NCBI GenBank assembly: GCA_910578275.1 | Contig: CAJTPR010000006.1 | Span: 1 to 35,449 of the forward strand | DNA: 35,449 nt | Direction: 5' to 3' | Source: an uncultured Bacteroidales bacterium | Lineage (GTDB): Bacteria; Bacteroidota; Bacteroidia; Bacteroidales; P3 | Shown here: piece by piece, positions 1-7,784 of the stretch | Layout: the number at the start of each line of letters is the position of its first letter | Position numbering within the stretch: position 1 is the stretch's first letter | Position numbers and translations under genes: made by a program | The notes under the pieces: generated by a model | The model's database searches: none | Told to the model about the DNA's origin: nothing | What the model saw: only the letters and a program-made list of their open reading frames with translations

Positions 1-35
1 TTTCCCGTGCCAGGCGCAAGCCGCGGCACGGGAAA
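1..35 (-). terminator. Possible terminator hairpin after the nitroreductase gene
   Basis: Bases 1-11 and 25-35 are perfect inverted repeats (11 bp) around a 13-base loop, lying 30 bases past the stop codon of the minus-strand nitroreductase gene. Any T-run needed for an intrinsic terminator would lie outside the window, so only the hairpin is seen. Confidence 0.4.
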
Positions 36-64
36 GGCGGGATTCGTCGGGATTTGCCGAAATG

Positions 65-928
65 CTACAGGATGATTTCCTTTTCGCAATGACGTTCGGC
101 GAAACGTTCCAGTCGGAATCGGGGAATGCCCAAGGCCATGCCGGCGAAGATCTTGAGTTTCTTTAAGTCCAGGAGCCTGGCAATCGCTTGTTTCTTGTCT
201 TGGGGAATGGCGGAAAGGACGAAGCCCGTGTAGAATTGCGCGATACCGAGGGATTCGGCCATCAGGGAGGCGTTCTGATAGGCGAGGTTGCAGTCTTCGC
301 GGCCGAAGCGGCTGTCGGCGGGGGCGCAGAAAAACAACACGGTCTTGGCCTCATGCAGGACAGGGTCTTTTTTCTTTTCGTGAAGTGCCCGGTGCATGGC
401 CTTGAGTTTGGGAATCATGGCGTAGACAGAGGCCAGTTTCTTGTGCAGCAGGCATTTGATAAAGGGATTTTCCAACAGGTGCGCCTTGCTTGCGAACGTA
501 TCGACGGTGAGGGTCGAAATGGCGCGGATCATCTTGGGATCCGTCACGGCAATGATCCGCACGTTGCGTGAGTTTTGCGCCGTGGGGGCGGCATAGGCCG
601 CCTCGATGACGGAACGCAATTTGTCCTGAGGGATTTCCTGGGACGAAAACGCGCGGTTGCTGTGGCGCGCCTTCATCAAAAGCATCAGTTGCCCGGGGTC
701 GGGCAGTTCTTCCAAGGAATAGCCGTGTACCTTGGATTCGGGAAAGTCGGGATGGAGCACGGTCCGGGGCGGGCAGGCGGCCGCGCATTGGCCGCAACCG
801 ATGCAATGTTTTTCGTCGTCCACGGTCATGACCGTTCCCTGCAGCGAGAATATGCCGGAGGGACAGAGCTGTTCGCAGCGGCGACAGCGTATGCATGTCT
901 TTTCGTTTATCCTTATCTGCCTTTCCAT
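65..928 (-). CDS. Ferredoxin-nitroreductase fusion protein
   Basis: A 287-residue cytoplasmic flavoprotein-type reductase. The N-terminus is a two-cluster ferredoxin domain: cysteines 12, 15, 18, 22 and 42, 45, 48, 52 form two CxxCxxCxxxC motifs for [4Fe-4S] clusters. From about residue 85 the sequence is a nitroreductase domain (RHSNRAF, then AAPTAQNSRN), the FMN-binding fold. Proteins of this layout are common in anaerobes and probably move electrons from ferredoxin-type donors through FMN to an unknown acceptor; the real substrate cannot be read from sequence. The gene lies downstream of the DUF1015 gene, but a strong terminator at 951-983 separates them. An imperfect -7-like AACCTTTG (931-938) lies just before the ATG, so the gene may have its own nearly leaderless start. 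No frame damage is seen. Confidence 0.85.
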   Translation of the reverse strand: MERQIRINEKTCIRCRRCEQLCPSGIFSLQGTVMTVDDEKHCIGCGQCAAACPPRTVLHPDFPESKVHGYSLEELPDPGQLMLLMKARHSNRAFSSQEIPQDKLRSVIEAAYAAPTAQNSRNVRIIAVTDPKMIRAISTLTVDTFASKAHLLENPFIKCLLHKKLASVYAMIPKLKAMHRALHEKKKDPVLHEAKTVLFFCAPADSRFGREDCNLAYQNASLMAESLGIAQFYTGFVLSAIPQDKKQAIARLLDLKKLKIFAGMALGIPRFRLERFAERHCEKEIIL

Positions 929-950
929 GACAAAGGTTTGGTGAAGAAAT

Positions 951-983
951 GAAAAAAGGCTTTCCCGGATTCCGGGAAAGCCT
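951..983 (-). terminator. Rho-independent terminator after the DUF1015 gene
   Basis: On the minus strand a 12-bp perfect GC-rich stem (957-968 with 972-983, loop of 3) is followed directly by six T residues (plus-strand A run 952-957). It sits 18 bases past the stop codon of the 1001-2251 gene. Confidence 0.85.
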
Positions 984-1000
984 CAGGAAAGGAATTTCGA

Positions 1001-2251
1001 CTAGGCGAGTTCGTGGATGACCAGGCCGGAACGCAACTTGGGTTCGAACCAGGTGGTCTTGGGAGGCATGATGTTGCCGCTGTCGGCGATGTTGATGAGT
1101 TGTGTCATCGAAACGGGATACATGGCGAAGGCCACTTTCATTTCACCGCTGTCCACACGACGTTCCAGTTCGCCGAGTCCTCGGATGCCGCCTACGAAGT
1201 CGATGCGCTTGTCGGTTCTCAGGTCTTTGATGCCCAAGATGTTGTCGAGTACCAGGTTCGACAATATCGTCACGTCCAATACGCCGATGGGGTCGTTGTC
1301 GTCGTAGGTGCCTTGCTTGGCTTGCAGGCAGTACCATTTTCCGTCCAGATACATGCCGAACTCGTGCAACTTGGAGGGCGTGAAGATGCCCGTTCCCGTT
1401 TCCTTCACGTCGAAGTCCTTGCCGAGCTTTTCGAGGAACTGGGCGGAAGTGAGACCGTTGAGGTCTTTCACGACACGGTTGTAGTCGATGATCTTCAATT
1501 GGTTTTCGGGGAAGATCACGGCCATGAAGTAGTTGTATTCTTCCTTGCCCGTGTGGCCGGGATTTTGCGAACGTTTTTCCTTGCCTACCAAGGCGGCCGC
1601 GGCGGTACGGTGATGTCCGTCGGCCACGTAGAGATAGGGAACGTCCTTGTCGAAGATTTCGACCAGGCGGGCGATTTCCTTCTTGTCGTCGATTACCCAG
1701 AACTGGTGGCGGAAGCCGTCTTCCTTGGCCACGAAGTCGTAAAGGGGCTTTTCGGCCGTTTTCCTGGCCACGATCTCGTCGATTTCCTTCTTGGCCGGAT
1801 AGGCGAAGAATACCGGTTCCACGTTGGCGTTGGTGATGCGCACATGGATCATGCGGTCTTCTTCCTTGTCCTTGCGGGTAAGCTCGTGTTTCTTGATGAT
1901 GTTGTTGAAGTAGTCGTCGATATGGCAGCAGGCTACCAGTCCGTACTGGGTGCGGCCGTCCATCGTCTGGGCGTAGACGTAGATCTTTTCTTCGGAGTCT
2001 TGTACCAGCCAGCCGTTTTTCTTGAACATTCCGTAGTTTTCGACCACTTTGTCGTAAACGGCCTGTGCGTGTTCGTCGGTGCCTTGGGGCAGGTCGATTT
2101 CGGCCTTGGTCACGCGCAAGAGCGAGTATTCGTTTCCGGAAGCTTCCTTGCGGGCTTCTTCGGAGTTGAGCACGTCGTAGGGACGGCTCGCCAGTTTTTC
2201 AACGATGTCGACGGGAGGCCTGAAGCCTTTGAACGGTTTGATGATAGACAT
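1001..2251 (-). CDS. DUF1015 family protein
   Basis: A 416-residue soluble protein that I recognise as the DUF1015 family, from the N-terminal FKGFRPP and RPYDVL segments (residues 7-28) and the hallmark VADGHHRTAAA (residues 209-219). No signal peptide or membrane segment is seen. The biochemical role of the family is not settled. In other Bacteroidales it is often beside serine biosynthesis genes (recalled, not shown here), but here the neighbours are DPP III and a nitroreductase. The ATG at 2251 has no Shine-Dalgarno and an A-rich leader, as usual in this phylum. A -7 box (2308-2315) lies upstream and a strong terminator follows, so it is probably monocistronic. Confidence 0.85.
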   Translation of the reverse strand: MSIIKPFKGFRPPVDIVEKLASRPYDVLNSEEARKEASGNEYSLLRVTKAEIDLPQGTDEHAQAVYDKVVENYGMFKKNGWLVQDSEEKIYVYAQTMDGRTQYGLVACCHIDDYFNNIIKKHELTRKDKEEDRMIHVRITNANVEPVFFAYPAKKEIDEIVARKTAEKPLYDFVAKEDGFRHQFWVIDDKKEIARLVEIFDKDVPYLYVADGHHRTAAAALVGKEKRSQNPGHTGKEEYNYFMAVIFPENQLKIIDYNRVVKDLNGLTSAQFLEKLGKDFDVKETGTGIFTPSKLHEFGMYLDGKWYCLQAKQGTYDDNDPIGVLDVTILSNLVLDNILGIKDLRTDKRIDFVGGIRGLGELERRVDSGEMKVAFAMYPVSMTQLINIADSGNIMPPKTTWFEPKLRSGLVIHELA

Positions 2252-2307
2252 ATCTTTAAGATTTTTTGATTGTTTTACATGGTTTCATGCCTTGCGGGCA
2301 AAACTTC

Positions 2308-2315
2308 CAAAGGTA
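2308..2315 (-). promoter_or_regulatory. -7 box for the DUF1015 gene
   Basis: The minus strand reads TACCTTTG, an exact match to the Bacteroidota -7 consensus TAnnTTTG, about 57 bases upstream of the ATG at 2251 and in the short gap behind the DPP III gene. No clear -33 TTG was found. Confidence 0.6.
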
Positions 2316-2332
2316 CGAAAAATGCGCGAACC

Positions 2333-4360
2333 TCAGGCCATGACGGGCAAGGTGCCATATTTTCCGGCGTATTCCATCATCTGCCGCGCGAAATCGTCGG
2401 GATAGGAAATTTCCACATCCGAAAGGTTCCCGTCCTTGTCGTAGACGGGCTTCAAATCGGGATTCACGAAACCGCCGTAGGGTGCCAGGTTCAATTTGCG
2501 ATAGCGTTCGAGCACTTCCCGGTGCAAGGCGGCATCCACTTTCACGCCGTAGGTTTCCACCAGATCCCGTCCGGCCTGGTAGTCGCCTTCCGACTTGATG
2601 CGCTGCACTTCCGAAAGCAGTTCGGCGAACAGGTCGCGCAGGCCTGCGTAGTCGTTGACCTTGAAATAGGTCTTGCCGTCCTTGACCGCCTTTTCGATGA
2701 TATTCCGCGGCAACCCCCTTTCGTAGGTCCAATGAGCGATCATGCAACGGTTGCGCATGTGCGATTCCTCGATTTCCTTGCCTTGTTCCACACGTACCAG
2801 CTGCGTCATGAGCCCGTTCCGGATATAGGCGTCGTATTCGGCCTTGGCCGCTTCCTTGTCGGGCATCAGGCCCAATTCCTGCATCTTGTCGTCCATCATG
2901 TAGTAAAGGGCGAAAAGGTCGGCGCGGGCTTCTTCCAACGTGGAAGCATAGCTTTTGAGGGATTCGGATGTCACGCCGTCCAGCAGTTTGCCTGAACCGT
3001 GGCCGAGGCATTCGTGCAAGTCGGTGTGCAGCTTGTCGCCCAATGTGGCGTTCGCCTTGGCACGGTCTATTTCTTCCTGGCTGAACGCGAATTCCTGCAA
3101 CATGCCGCCCAGTTCCTTGGCGCTCTTGTCGTAGGCGTCGGTGAGGTTCTCTATCGTTACCGACTTGGAGCCGTGGTCGCGACGGATCCAGTCGGCGTTG
3201 GGCAGGTTGATCCCGATGGGCGGGGTCGGGAAGCAGTCTCCGCCCAGTTGCACGACGGTAATCACCTTGGCGCTGACGCCTTTCACCTTTTCTTTCTTGA
3301 AGCGCTTGTCCACGGGCGAATGGTCTTCGAACCATTGGGCGTTGGCGCTGATGATTTCGGTGCGGCGCGTGGCCGGTCCGTTCTTGAAATCGGCCAAGGC
3401 CTCCCAACTGGCCTTGATGCCGAGCGGGTCGCCGTAGGTTTCGATGAAACCGTTGTTGTAGTCGGTGAACCCATGGCAGTCTTGGGTCCAAAGCACGTTG
3501 TATTTGTCCCAGAGTTCGAGGTCGCCGGTCTTGTAATATTCTATCAGGGTCTCGATATGCTCTTTCTGCTGCGCGGATTCGGCCACGGCGGCGGCTTTTC
3601 CGAGCCAAAGGACGATTTTTTCAAGGGCTTGCGAATACAGCCCGCCGATACGGCAGACATCTTCTTTCAATTGTCCGTTTTCCTTGACAAGGCGGCTGTT
3701 CAAGCCATAGGAGAGGGGGCGTTCGGCGGCATGGGGGTGGCTTTGCTCGTGATCCTTCCGTCGCCTTTCGTAAAATGCTTCGGCCTCTTGGGTGCTTGTG
3801 CCTTGGTAGTAGTTGCAGGCCGAACCTTCCACCAGACCTTTTTCGGGATCAAGATTGATGCGCTTGGGGGCGATTCCGGCATCGAACAACTGCCGGGCGA
3901 GGAAGTCGGCCAGCGAAGCCTTGTCGGCCAGCGGCTTGCCTTGGGGGCAGGATTCCAGTTGCCGGAGAAGGTCGTCCAGGACGGAAGATTCGATGCAGGC
4001 ATGCAGGAATTCCTTGGAAAATCCGGGGCGGAACTTGTCACAGCCGTAGTGATGGTGGATACCGTTGCTGAACCAGAACCGCTTGAGGTAGATTTCGAAC
4101 TGGCGGAAGTCTTCGGTATCCCGGTTCCCCGGAAAAGTCTTGTAAATGGCCTCCAACGCCCTTTTTATAAGGAGGTTGTAGCGGTAGTTCTGGGCAAAGA
4201 GGATGTCGCGTCCGAAATTGGCGGCCTGGCTCAGGCAATAGAGCAGTTCCTTTTGCCGTAGCGGCAGCGACTCCCAGCCGGGAACGCGGAAACGCATCAC
4301 TTTGAGGTCGGCGAAGCGGTCGATGGTATATCGGAAGTTTTCTTCTGCTGGAGTTTCCAT
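2333..4360 (-). CDS. Dipeptidyl-peptidase III (family M49)
   Basis: A 675-residue zinc exopeptidase that removes dipeptides from the N-terminus of oligopeptides. The zinc motif HECLGH is at residues 449-454, in the context LHECLGHGSG, and the second motif EEARAD is at 476-481. These are the M49 signatures, with Cys inside the HExxGH box as in other Bacteroides-type DPP III enzymes. Length matches the bacterial family. The frame is open for 65 more codons upstream, to 4555, but I place the start at the ATG at 4360. The family begins there with an METPAEENF-type N-terminus, and the longer version would run through the tRNA-Arg gene on the other strand. There is no obvious signal peptide, so it is probably cytoplasmic, serving peptide catabolism. 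A -7 box lies at 4387-4394. Confidence 0.93.
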   Translation of the reverse strand: METPAEENFRYTIDRFADLKVMRFRVPGWESLPLRQKELLYCLSQAANFGRDILFAQNYRYNLLIKRALEAIYKTFPGNRDTEDFRQFEIYLKRFWFSNGIHHHYGCDKFRPGFSKEFLHACIESSVLDDLLRQLESCPQGKPLADKASLADFLARQLFDAGIAPKRINLDPEKGLVEGSACNYYQGTSTQEAEAFYERRRKDHEQSHPHAAERPLSYGLNSRLVKENGQLKEDVCRIGGLYSQALEKIVLWLGKAAAVAESAQQKEHIETLIEYYKTGDLELWDKYNVLWTQDCHGFTDYNNGFIETYGDPLGIKASWEALADFKNGPATRRTEIISANAQWFEDHSPVDKRFKKEKVKGVSAKVITVVQLGGDCFPTPPIGINLPNADWIRRDHGSKSVTIENLTDAYDKSAKELGGMLQEFAFSQEEIDRAKANATLGDKLHTDLHECLGHGSGKLLDGVTSESLKSYASTLEEARADLFALYYMMDDKMQELGLMPDKEAAKAEYDAYIRNGLMTQLVRVEQGKEIEESHMRNRCMIAHWTYERGLPRNIIEKAVKDGKTYFKVNDYAGLRDLFAELLSEVQRIKSEGDYQAGRDLVETYGVKVDAALHREVLERYRKLNLAPYGGFVNPDLKPVYDKDGNLSDVEISYPDDFARQMMEYAGKYGTLPVMA

Positions 4361-4386
4361 AGGGATGGTTTTGTCTTCGGGGCGGG

Positions 4387-4394
4387 CAAAAATA
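4387..4394 (-). promoter_or_regulatory. -7 box for the DPP III gene
   Basis: The minus strand reads TATTTTTG (TAnnTTTG consensus), 26 bases upstream of the chosen ATG at 4360. This supports the shorter start, because the longer reading frame would place the promoter inside the gene. Confidence 0.6.
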
Positions 4395-4417
4395 GTATGA
4401 ATTTCCAATCTTTTTCG

Positions 4418-4425
4418 TACTTTCG
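4418..4425 (+). promoter_or_regulatory. Possible -7 box for tRNA-Arg
   Basis: TACTTTCG, one base off the TAnnTTTG consensus, ends 25 bases before the tRNA 5' end. It is divergent from the DPP III promoter 23 bases away. The -33 element is not clear. Confidence 0.4.
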
Positions 4426-4449
4426 CGTCGTTATCGGAAGCCCGATTTC

Positions 4450-4521
4450 GGACTCGTAGTTCAATGGATAGAATTTCAGATTCCGGTTCTGACGATAGGG
4501 GTTCGACTCCCCTCGAGTTCA
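4450..4521 (+). tRNA. tRNA-Arg (anticodon CCG)
   Basis: A complete 72-base cloverleaf without encoded CCA. The acceptor stem is 4450-4456 with 4514-4520 (one G-T pair) and the discriminator is A4521. The D-arm is a GTTC/GAAT stem, the anticodon stem TCAGA/TCTGA closes the loop TTCCGGT, and the T-arm is AGGGG/CCCCT with loop TTCGACT. Anticodon CCG reads the Arg codon CGG. A strong terminator follows 20 bases downstream, so this is a single-tRNA transcript. Confidence 0.95.
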
Positions 4522-4540
4522 CTGCCTGAAAGGCTCCCGA

Positions 4541-4581
4541 AGGACGGGGCGACACTTTCCAGTGTCGCCCCGTCCTTTTTT
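4541..4581 (+). terminator. Rho-independent terminator of tRNA-Arg
   Basis: A 16-bp perfect stem (4541-4556 with 4561-4576), loop TTCC, followed by a T-run to 4581. Confidence 0.93.
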
Positions 4582-4819
4582 CAATATGAGGCGGCCGTCT
4601 GTCCTTATGCTTGAGTCCTTATTGCCGCTTTTTGTCATCCTGCCGGTTCACATGATTCCGGATGGGACTGCAACCGGTCGGCCGCTTCGAGGGAGCCGCC
4701 GACCGGAAAAACGACGTTTCCGCAGGTACGATATGGGATTGGCGTGTCAAAGCGACCTGGCGATGACGGGAGAGGCGGCGAGGGGGAAACTCCTATGCCG
4801 TCTCGCCGCCATTCCTTGC
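4582..4819. other. Intergenic region between the tRNA terminator and nuoN
   Basis: About 240 bases with no convincing gene. Two GC-rich hairpins are visible: 4674-4706 (CCGGTCGG with CCGACCGG) and the GGCGGCGAG/CTCGCCGCC pair around 4773-4811. Neither has a T-run on the minus strand, so the end of the nuo transcript is not clearly marked. An 87-codon plus-strand frame here has no recognisable features. Confidence 0.5.
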
Positions 4820-6226
4820 CTATAAGGTGGATATGAAATTGTAGGTCGCGCTCACGATACCTCCCAGCAGTATCCCTGCCAGGCAAACCGTCATCGCGAT
4901 GCGGCTGCCGGCATCCGACTTGAATGCAGGAAGCGGGTGCTCGTTGGGATTGATGAACATGGCCTTGACGACAAGCAGGTAGTAGTAGAGCGAGACGATG
5001 GTGTTGAGCAAGGCGATGAACACCAGGACGTAGAAGCCTTGCTGCGCGGCGGCGGCGAAGATGAAGAACTTGCTGAAAAAGCCCGCAAACGGAGGAATGC
5101 CGGCCAAGGAGAACAAGGCGAACATCATAAGCACGGCCAGTTTGGGGTTGGTCTTGTACAGGCCGTCGTAGGCGCTTATGCGCGTGCCTCCGCCATGATG
5201 TTCCACCAAGGCGGCGATACCGAAAGCGGCCAGGTTGGCGAACATGTACACCAACAGATAGTATAAGACGCCCGTCTGTCCGTACGGGGTGGCGGCCACC
5301 ACGCCCAGGATCACGTAGCCCGCCTGCGAGATGGAAGAATAGGCCAGGAAGCGTTTGATGTCCTTTTGCCTGATGGCGAAAAGGTTGGCGATGGTGATGC
5401 TCAGGATCGTCAGTACGTAGAGCACCGGACGCCAGCTTTCGGCCATCAGGCCGAACACCTTGACGAAAATCAGGAACAAGGAGACGGCCGCCGCCGTCTT
5501 GGAAACCACCGAAAGGTAGGCGCTCACATGCGTGGGGGCGCCTTGGTAGACATCGGCCGTCCAAGAGTGATAGGGAACCAACGACATCTTGAAGAACAGG
5601 CCCGTGGCGAAGAAGACCAGTCCGGCGATTTGCAAGGGCGTGCCGGAGAGCGTTCGAGGCAGGTCTTCGAAATAGAGCGTTCCGCATCCTCCGTAGAGCA
5701 ACGAGATGCCGAACAGGGAAATGCCGCCGGCGAAAGCCGCGTTGAGGATGAACTTGGCTCCGGCTTCGGCGGAGATTTCCGATTTCTTGTCGTAGGCCAC
5801 CATGCAGGCCAAGGGTATGGAGGCCAGTTCGAATCCGATGAAGAACATGAGGAAATGACCGGAGGAAACCATGAAGTGCATGCCCAGCAAGGTATTGAGC
5901 ATGAGGTAATAGAATTCTCCCTTGGCAATCTCGTGGTCGCTGTCCAGCCATTTTCGGGCAAAGAGGAATACCAGCAGCGTTCCCGTGCCCATGATCGCCT
6001 TCACCGCCGAAGTGAAAGGCGAGGTGAAGTACATGCCCCCGAAAGCCGTTCCCGCTTCCTGCGGCAGGCAGCAGAAGACGACCTGGGCCAGAAGCAGCAG
6101 GCAGGCGAGGGGGGGCAAGGCCTTGCGGGCCTTGCCGGGCGCGCACAAGTCGAACAGGAAAAGAAACAAGATGACGATGGTCAGGAAAAGTTCGTCGCGC
6201 AGTATCAGGAAATTGGAAAAGTCCAT
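4820..6226 (-). CDS. nuoN: NADH-quinone oxidoreductase subunit N
   Basis: A 468-residue antiporter-like membrane subunit of complex I, in the proton-pumping arm. The sequence is almost continuous hydrophobic helices (about 14). Conserved antiporter features are the acidic helix FMFFIGFELASIP and the YHSW...GAPTHVSAYLSVVSKTAAA segment. The frame opens at 6256, but I prefer the ATG at 6226 (MDFSNFLIL). It is preceded by a purine-rich AAAGG, and the ten extra residues are not membrane-like. It is the last gene of the nuo operon, 31 bases after nuoM. Sequence and position agree. Confidence 0.92.
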   Translation of the reverse strand: MDFSNFLILRDELFLTIVILFLFLFDLCAPGKARKALPPLACLLLLAQVVFCCLPQEAGTAFGGMYFTSPFTSAVKAIMGTGTLLVFLFARKWLDSDHEIAKGEFYYLMLNTLLGMHFMVSSGHFLMFFIGFELASIPLACMVAYDKKSEISAEAGAKFILNAAFAGGISLFGISLLYGGCGTLYFEDLPRTLSGTPLQIAGLVFFATGLFFKMSLVPYHSWTADVYQGAPTHVSAYLSVVSKTAAAVSLFLIFVKVFGLMAESWRPVLYVLTILSITIANLFAIRQKDIKRFLAYSSISQAGYVILGVVAATPYGQTGVLYYLLVYMFANLAAFGIAALVEHHGGGTRISAYDGLYKTNPKLAVLMMFALFSLAGIPPFAGFFSKFFIFAAAAQQGFYVLVFIALLNTIVSLYYYLLVVKAMFINPNEHPLPAFKSDAGSRIAMTVCLAGILLGGIVSATYNFISTL

Positions 6227-6257
6227 CTTTTCAACCTTTAAATGAGTTCTCGACAAA

Positions 6258-7748
6258 TTACAAAGCGGCCACGTTCAGCCTATCCACGATGGGGAAGAGC
6301 GCCTGTCCGATCCATTCGGTGATCCAGCCCGGAAAAAGGCCGATGGCGGCAATGGCCGTGATGAGCACCACCACGGGGAAACGTTCGAACCAGACGGCGT
6401 CCTTGAGCTCGAGGTGCCTGGGGTCGTGCACCGGCCCGTAGAGGATTTTCCCTACCACGCGCAGGATATACACGGCAGTGATCACGATGGAAGTTACCGC
6501 TACCAACGTAAGCACGCGGCGGAAGGTATCGGCATGCTGGAAAGAGCCGACGAAGACGTTCATCTCGGCGACGAAGCCGCTCAGGCCGGGCAATCCCAAC
6601 GAGGCCAGACCGGCAATGACATAGGAAACGCCCAGGAAAGGAACGATTTTCATCAAGCCGCCCATTTCCCGTATGTCGCGGGTGTGCGTCCTGCCGTAGA
6701 TCATCCCGATCAGGGCGAAGAAAAGGGCGGTCATCAACCCGTGGGAAAGCATCTGCACGATCGCGCCCGTCATGGCGGTGGTGTTCATCATCAGCAGGGC
6801 GAACAGGACAAGCCCGCAGTGGCTTACCGAAGAATAGGCGTTGATGTATTTGAGGTCTTTCTGCACGCAGGCCGAGAAAGCGCCGTAGACCACGCTGATG
6901 CCGGTAAGGAGCAGGAATATCCAGCCCAGTTCGTTGGCGGCTTCCGGCATGAGGAACATCGCCACGCGGAAGCATCCGTAGCCGCCCAGTTTCATCAATA
7001 CGCCCGCATGCAGCATGGAAACCGCCGTCGGCGCGGAGGCATGACCGTCGGGGCTCCATGTGTGGAAAGGAAAGAGCGCTCCCAGGATGCCGAATCCGAT
7101 GAACACGAAAGGAAAGAAATAACGTTGCAGCACCACGGGGATGGACGAGCGGGACATGGTCATGATGTCCATGCTTTGCGCGCCCGAACTGAAGTAGACG
7201 CCCAGTATGCCCAGCAACAGCAAGGCCGAACCGCCCATGAGCATGAGCGTGAGTTTCATGGCCGACCGTTCCTTGTTTCCGCTTCCCCACACGCCGATCA
7301 AGAGGTACATGGGAATGAGGGCCACTTCGTAGAACATGAACATGGTGAACAGGTCGAGCGAGATGAAGAATCCGAACACGCCGATGGAAAGCAGGCAGAA
7401 CCACATGAAGTATTCCTTGGGCATGGGGTCGATGTTCCAGGAGGTGAACGTCCCGGTGAAGACGATGATGGCCGAAAGCAGGATCATCAGCACCGAAATC
7501 CCGTCCACGCCTACGCTGTAGGAAATGTTCCATGCCGGGAACCAGGAAAAGGAGGCGGTGAAGAGCATGGTTCCGGTGTTACCCGACTGCCGTTCCCCCA
7601 AAAAGAGGAAGCAAAGCACGGCGGCGGCCGCCAGCAGCAAGGATGCTCCCGTGGCGCTCACCAGGAGAACCTGTTTCCGGCTTTTGGCCAGGAACAGCCC
7701 GGATAGCATGAGAACCGGAATCAATACGAAGACGGATAAGAGGTTCAT
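6258..7748 (-). CDS. nuoM: NADH-quinone oxidoreductase subunit M
   Basis: A 496-residue antiporter-like subunit of complex I. About 14 membrane helices are visible. Conserved residues include the helix-5 glutamate in MFMFYEVALIPMYLLIG and the lysine-containing segment FHTWSPDGHASAPTAVSMLHAGVLMKLGGYG, which belong to the proton half-channels. Normal family length. It lies between nuoL (36-base gap) and nuoN in the same operon. Confidence 0.95.
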   Translation of the reverse strand: MNLLSVFVLIPVLMLSGLFLAKSRKQVLLVSATGASLLLAAAAVLCFLFLGERQSGNTGTMLFTASFSWFPAWNISYSVGVDGISVLMILLSAIIVFTGTFTSWNIDPMPKEYFMWFCLLSIGVFGFFISLDLFTMFMFYEVALIPMYLLIGVWGSGNKERSAMKLTLMLMGGSALLLLGILGVYFSSGAQSMDIMTMSRSSIPVVLQRYFFPFVFIGFGILGALFPFHTWSPDGHASAPTAVSMLHAGVLMKLGGYGCFRVAMFLMPEAANELGWIFLLLTGISVVYGAFSACVQKDLKYINAYSSVSHCGLVLFALLMMNTTAMTGAIVQMLSHGLMTALFFALIGMIYGRTHTRDIREMGGLMKIVPFLGVSYVIAGLASLGLPGLSGFVAEMNVFVGSFQHADTFRRVLTLVAVTSIVITAVYILRVVGKILYGPVHDPRHLELKDAVWFERFPVVVLITAIAAIGLFPGWITEWIGQALFPIVDRLNVAAL

Positions 7749-7784
7749 TCTTGTATGTTTTCTAAGCAGGGTTAAACAAACAGG

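Noticed and set aside
4361..4555. N-terminal extension of DPP III
   Set aside because: It crosses the tRNA-Arg gene and the DPP III promoter, and family N-termini match the ATG at 4360.
4562..4825. Plus-strand 87-codon frame after the tRNA
   Set aside because: No recognisable domain or start signals; it begins inside the tail of the tRNA terminator region.
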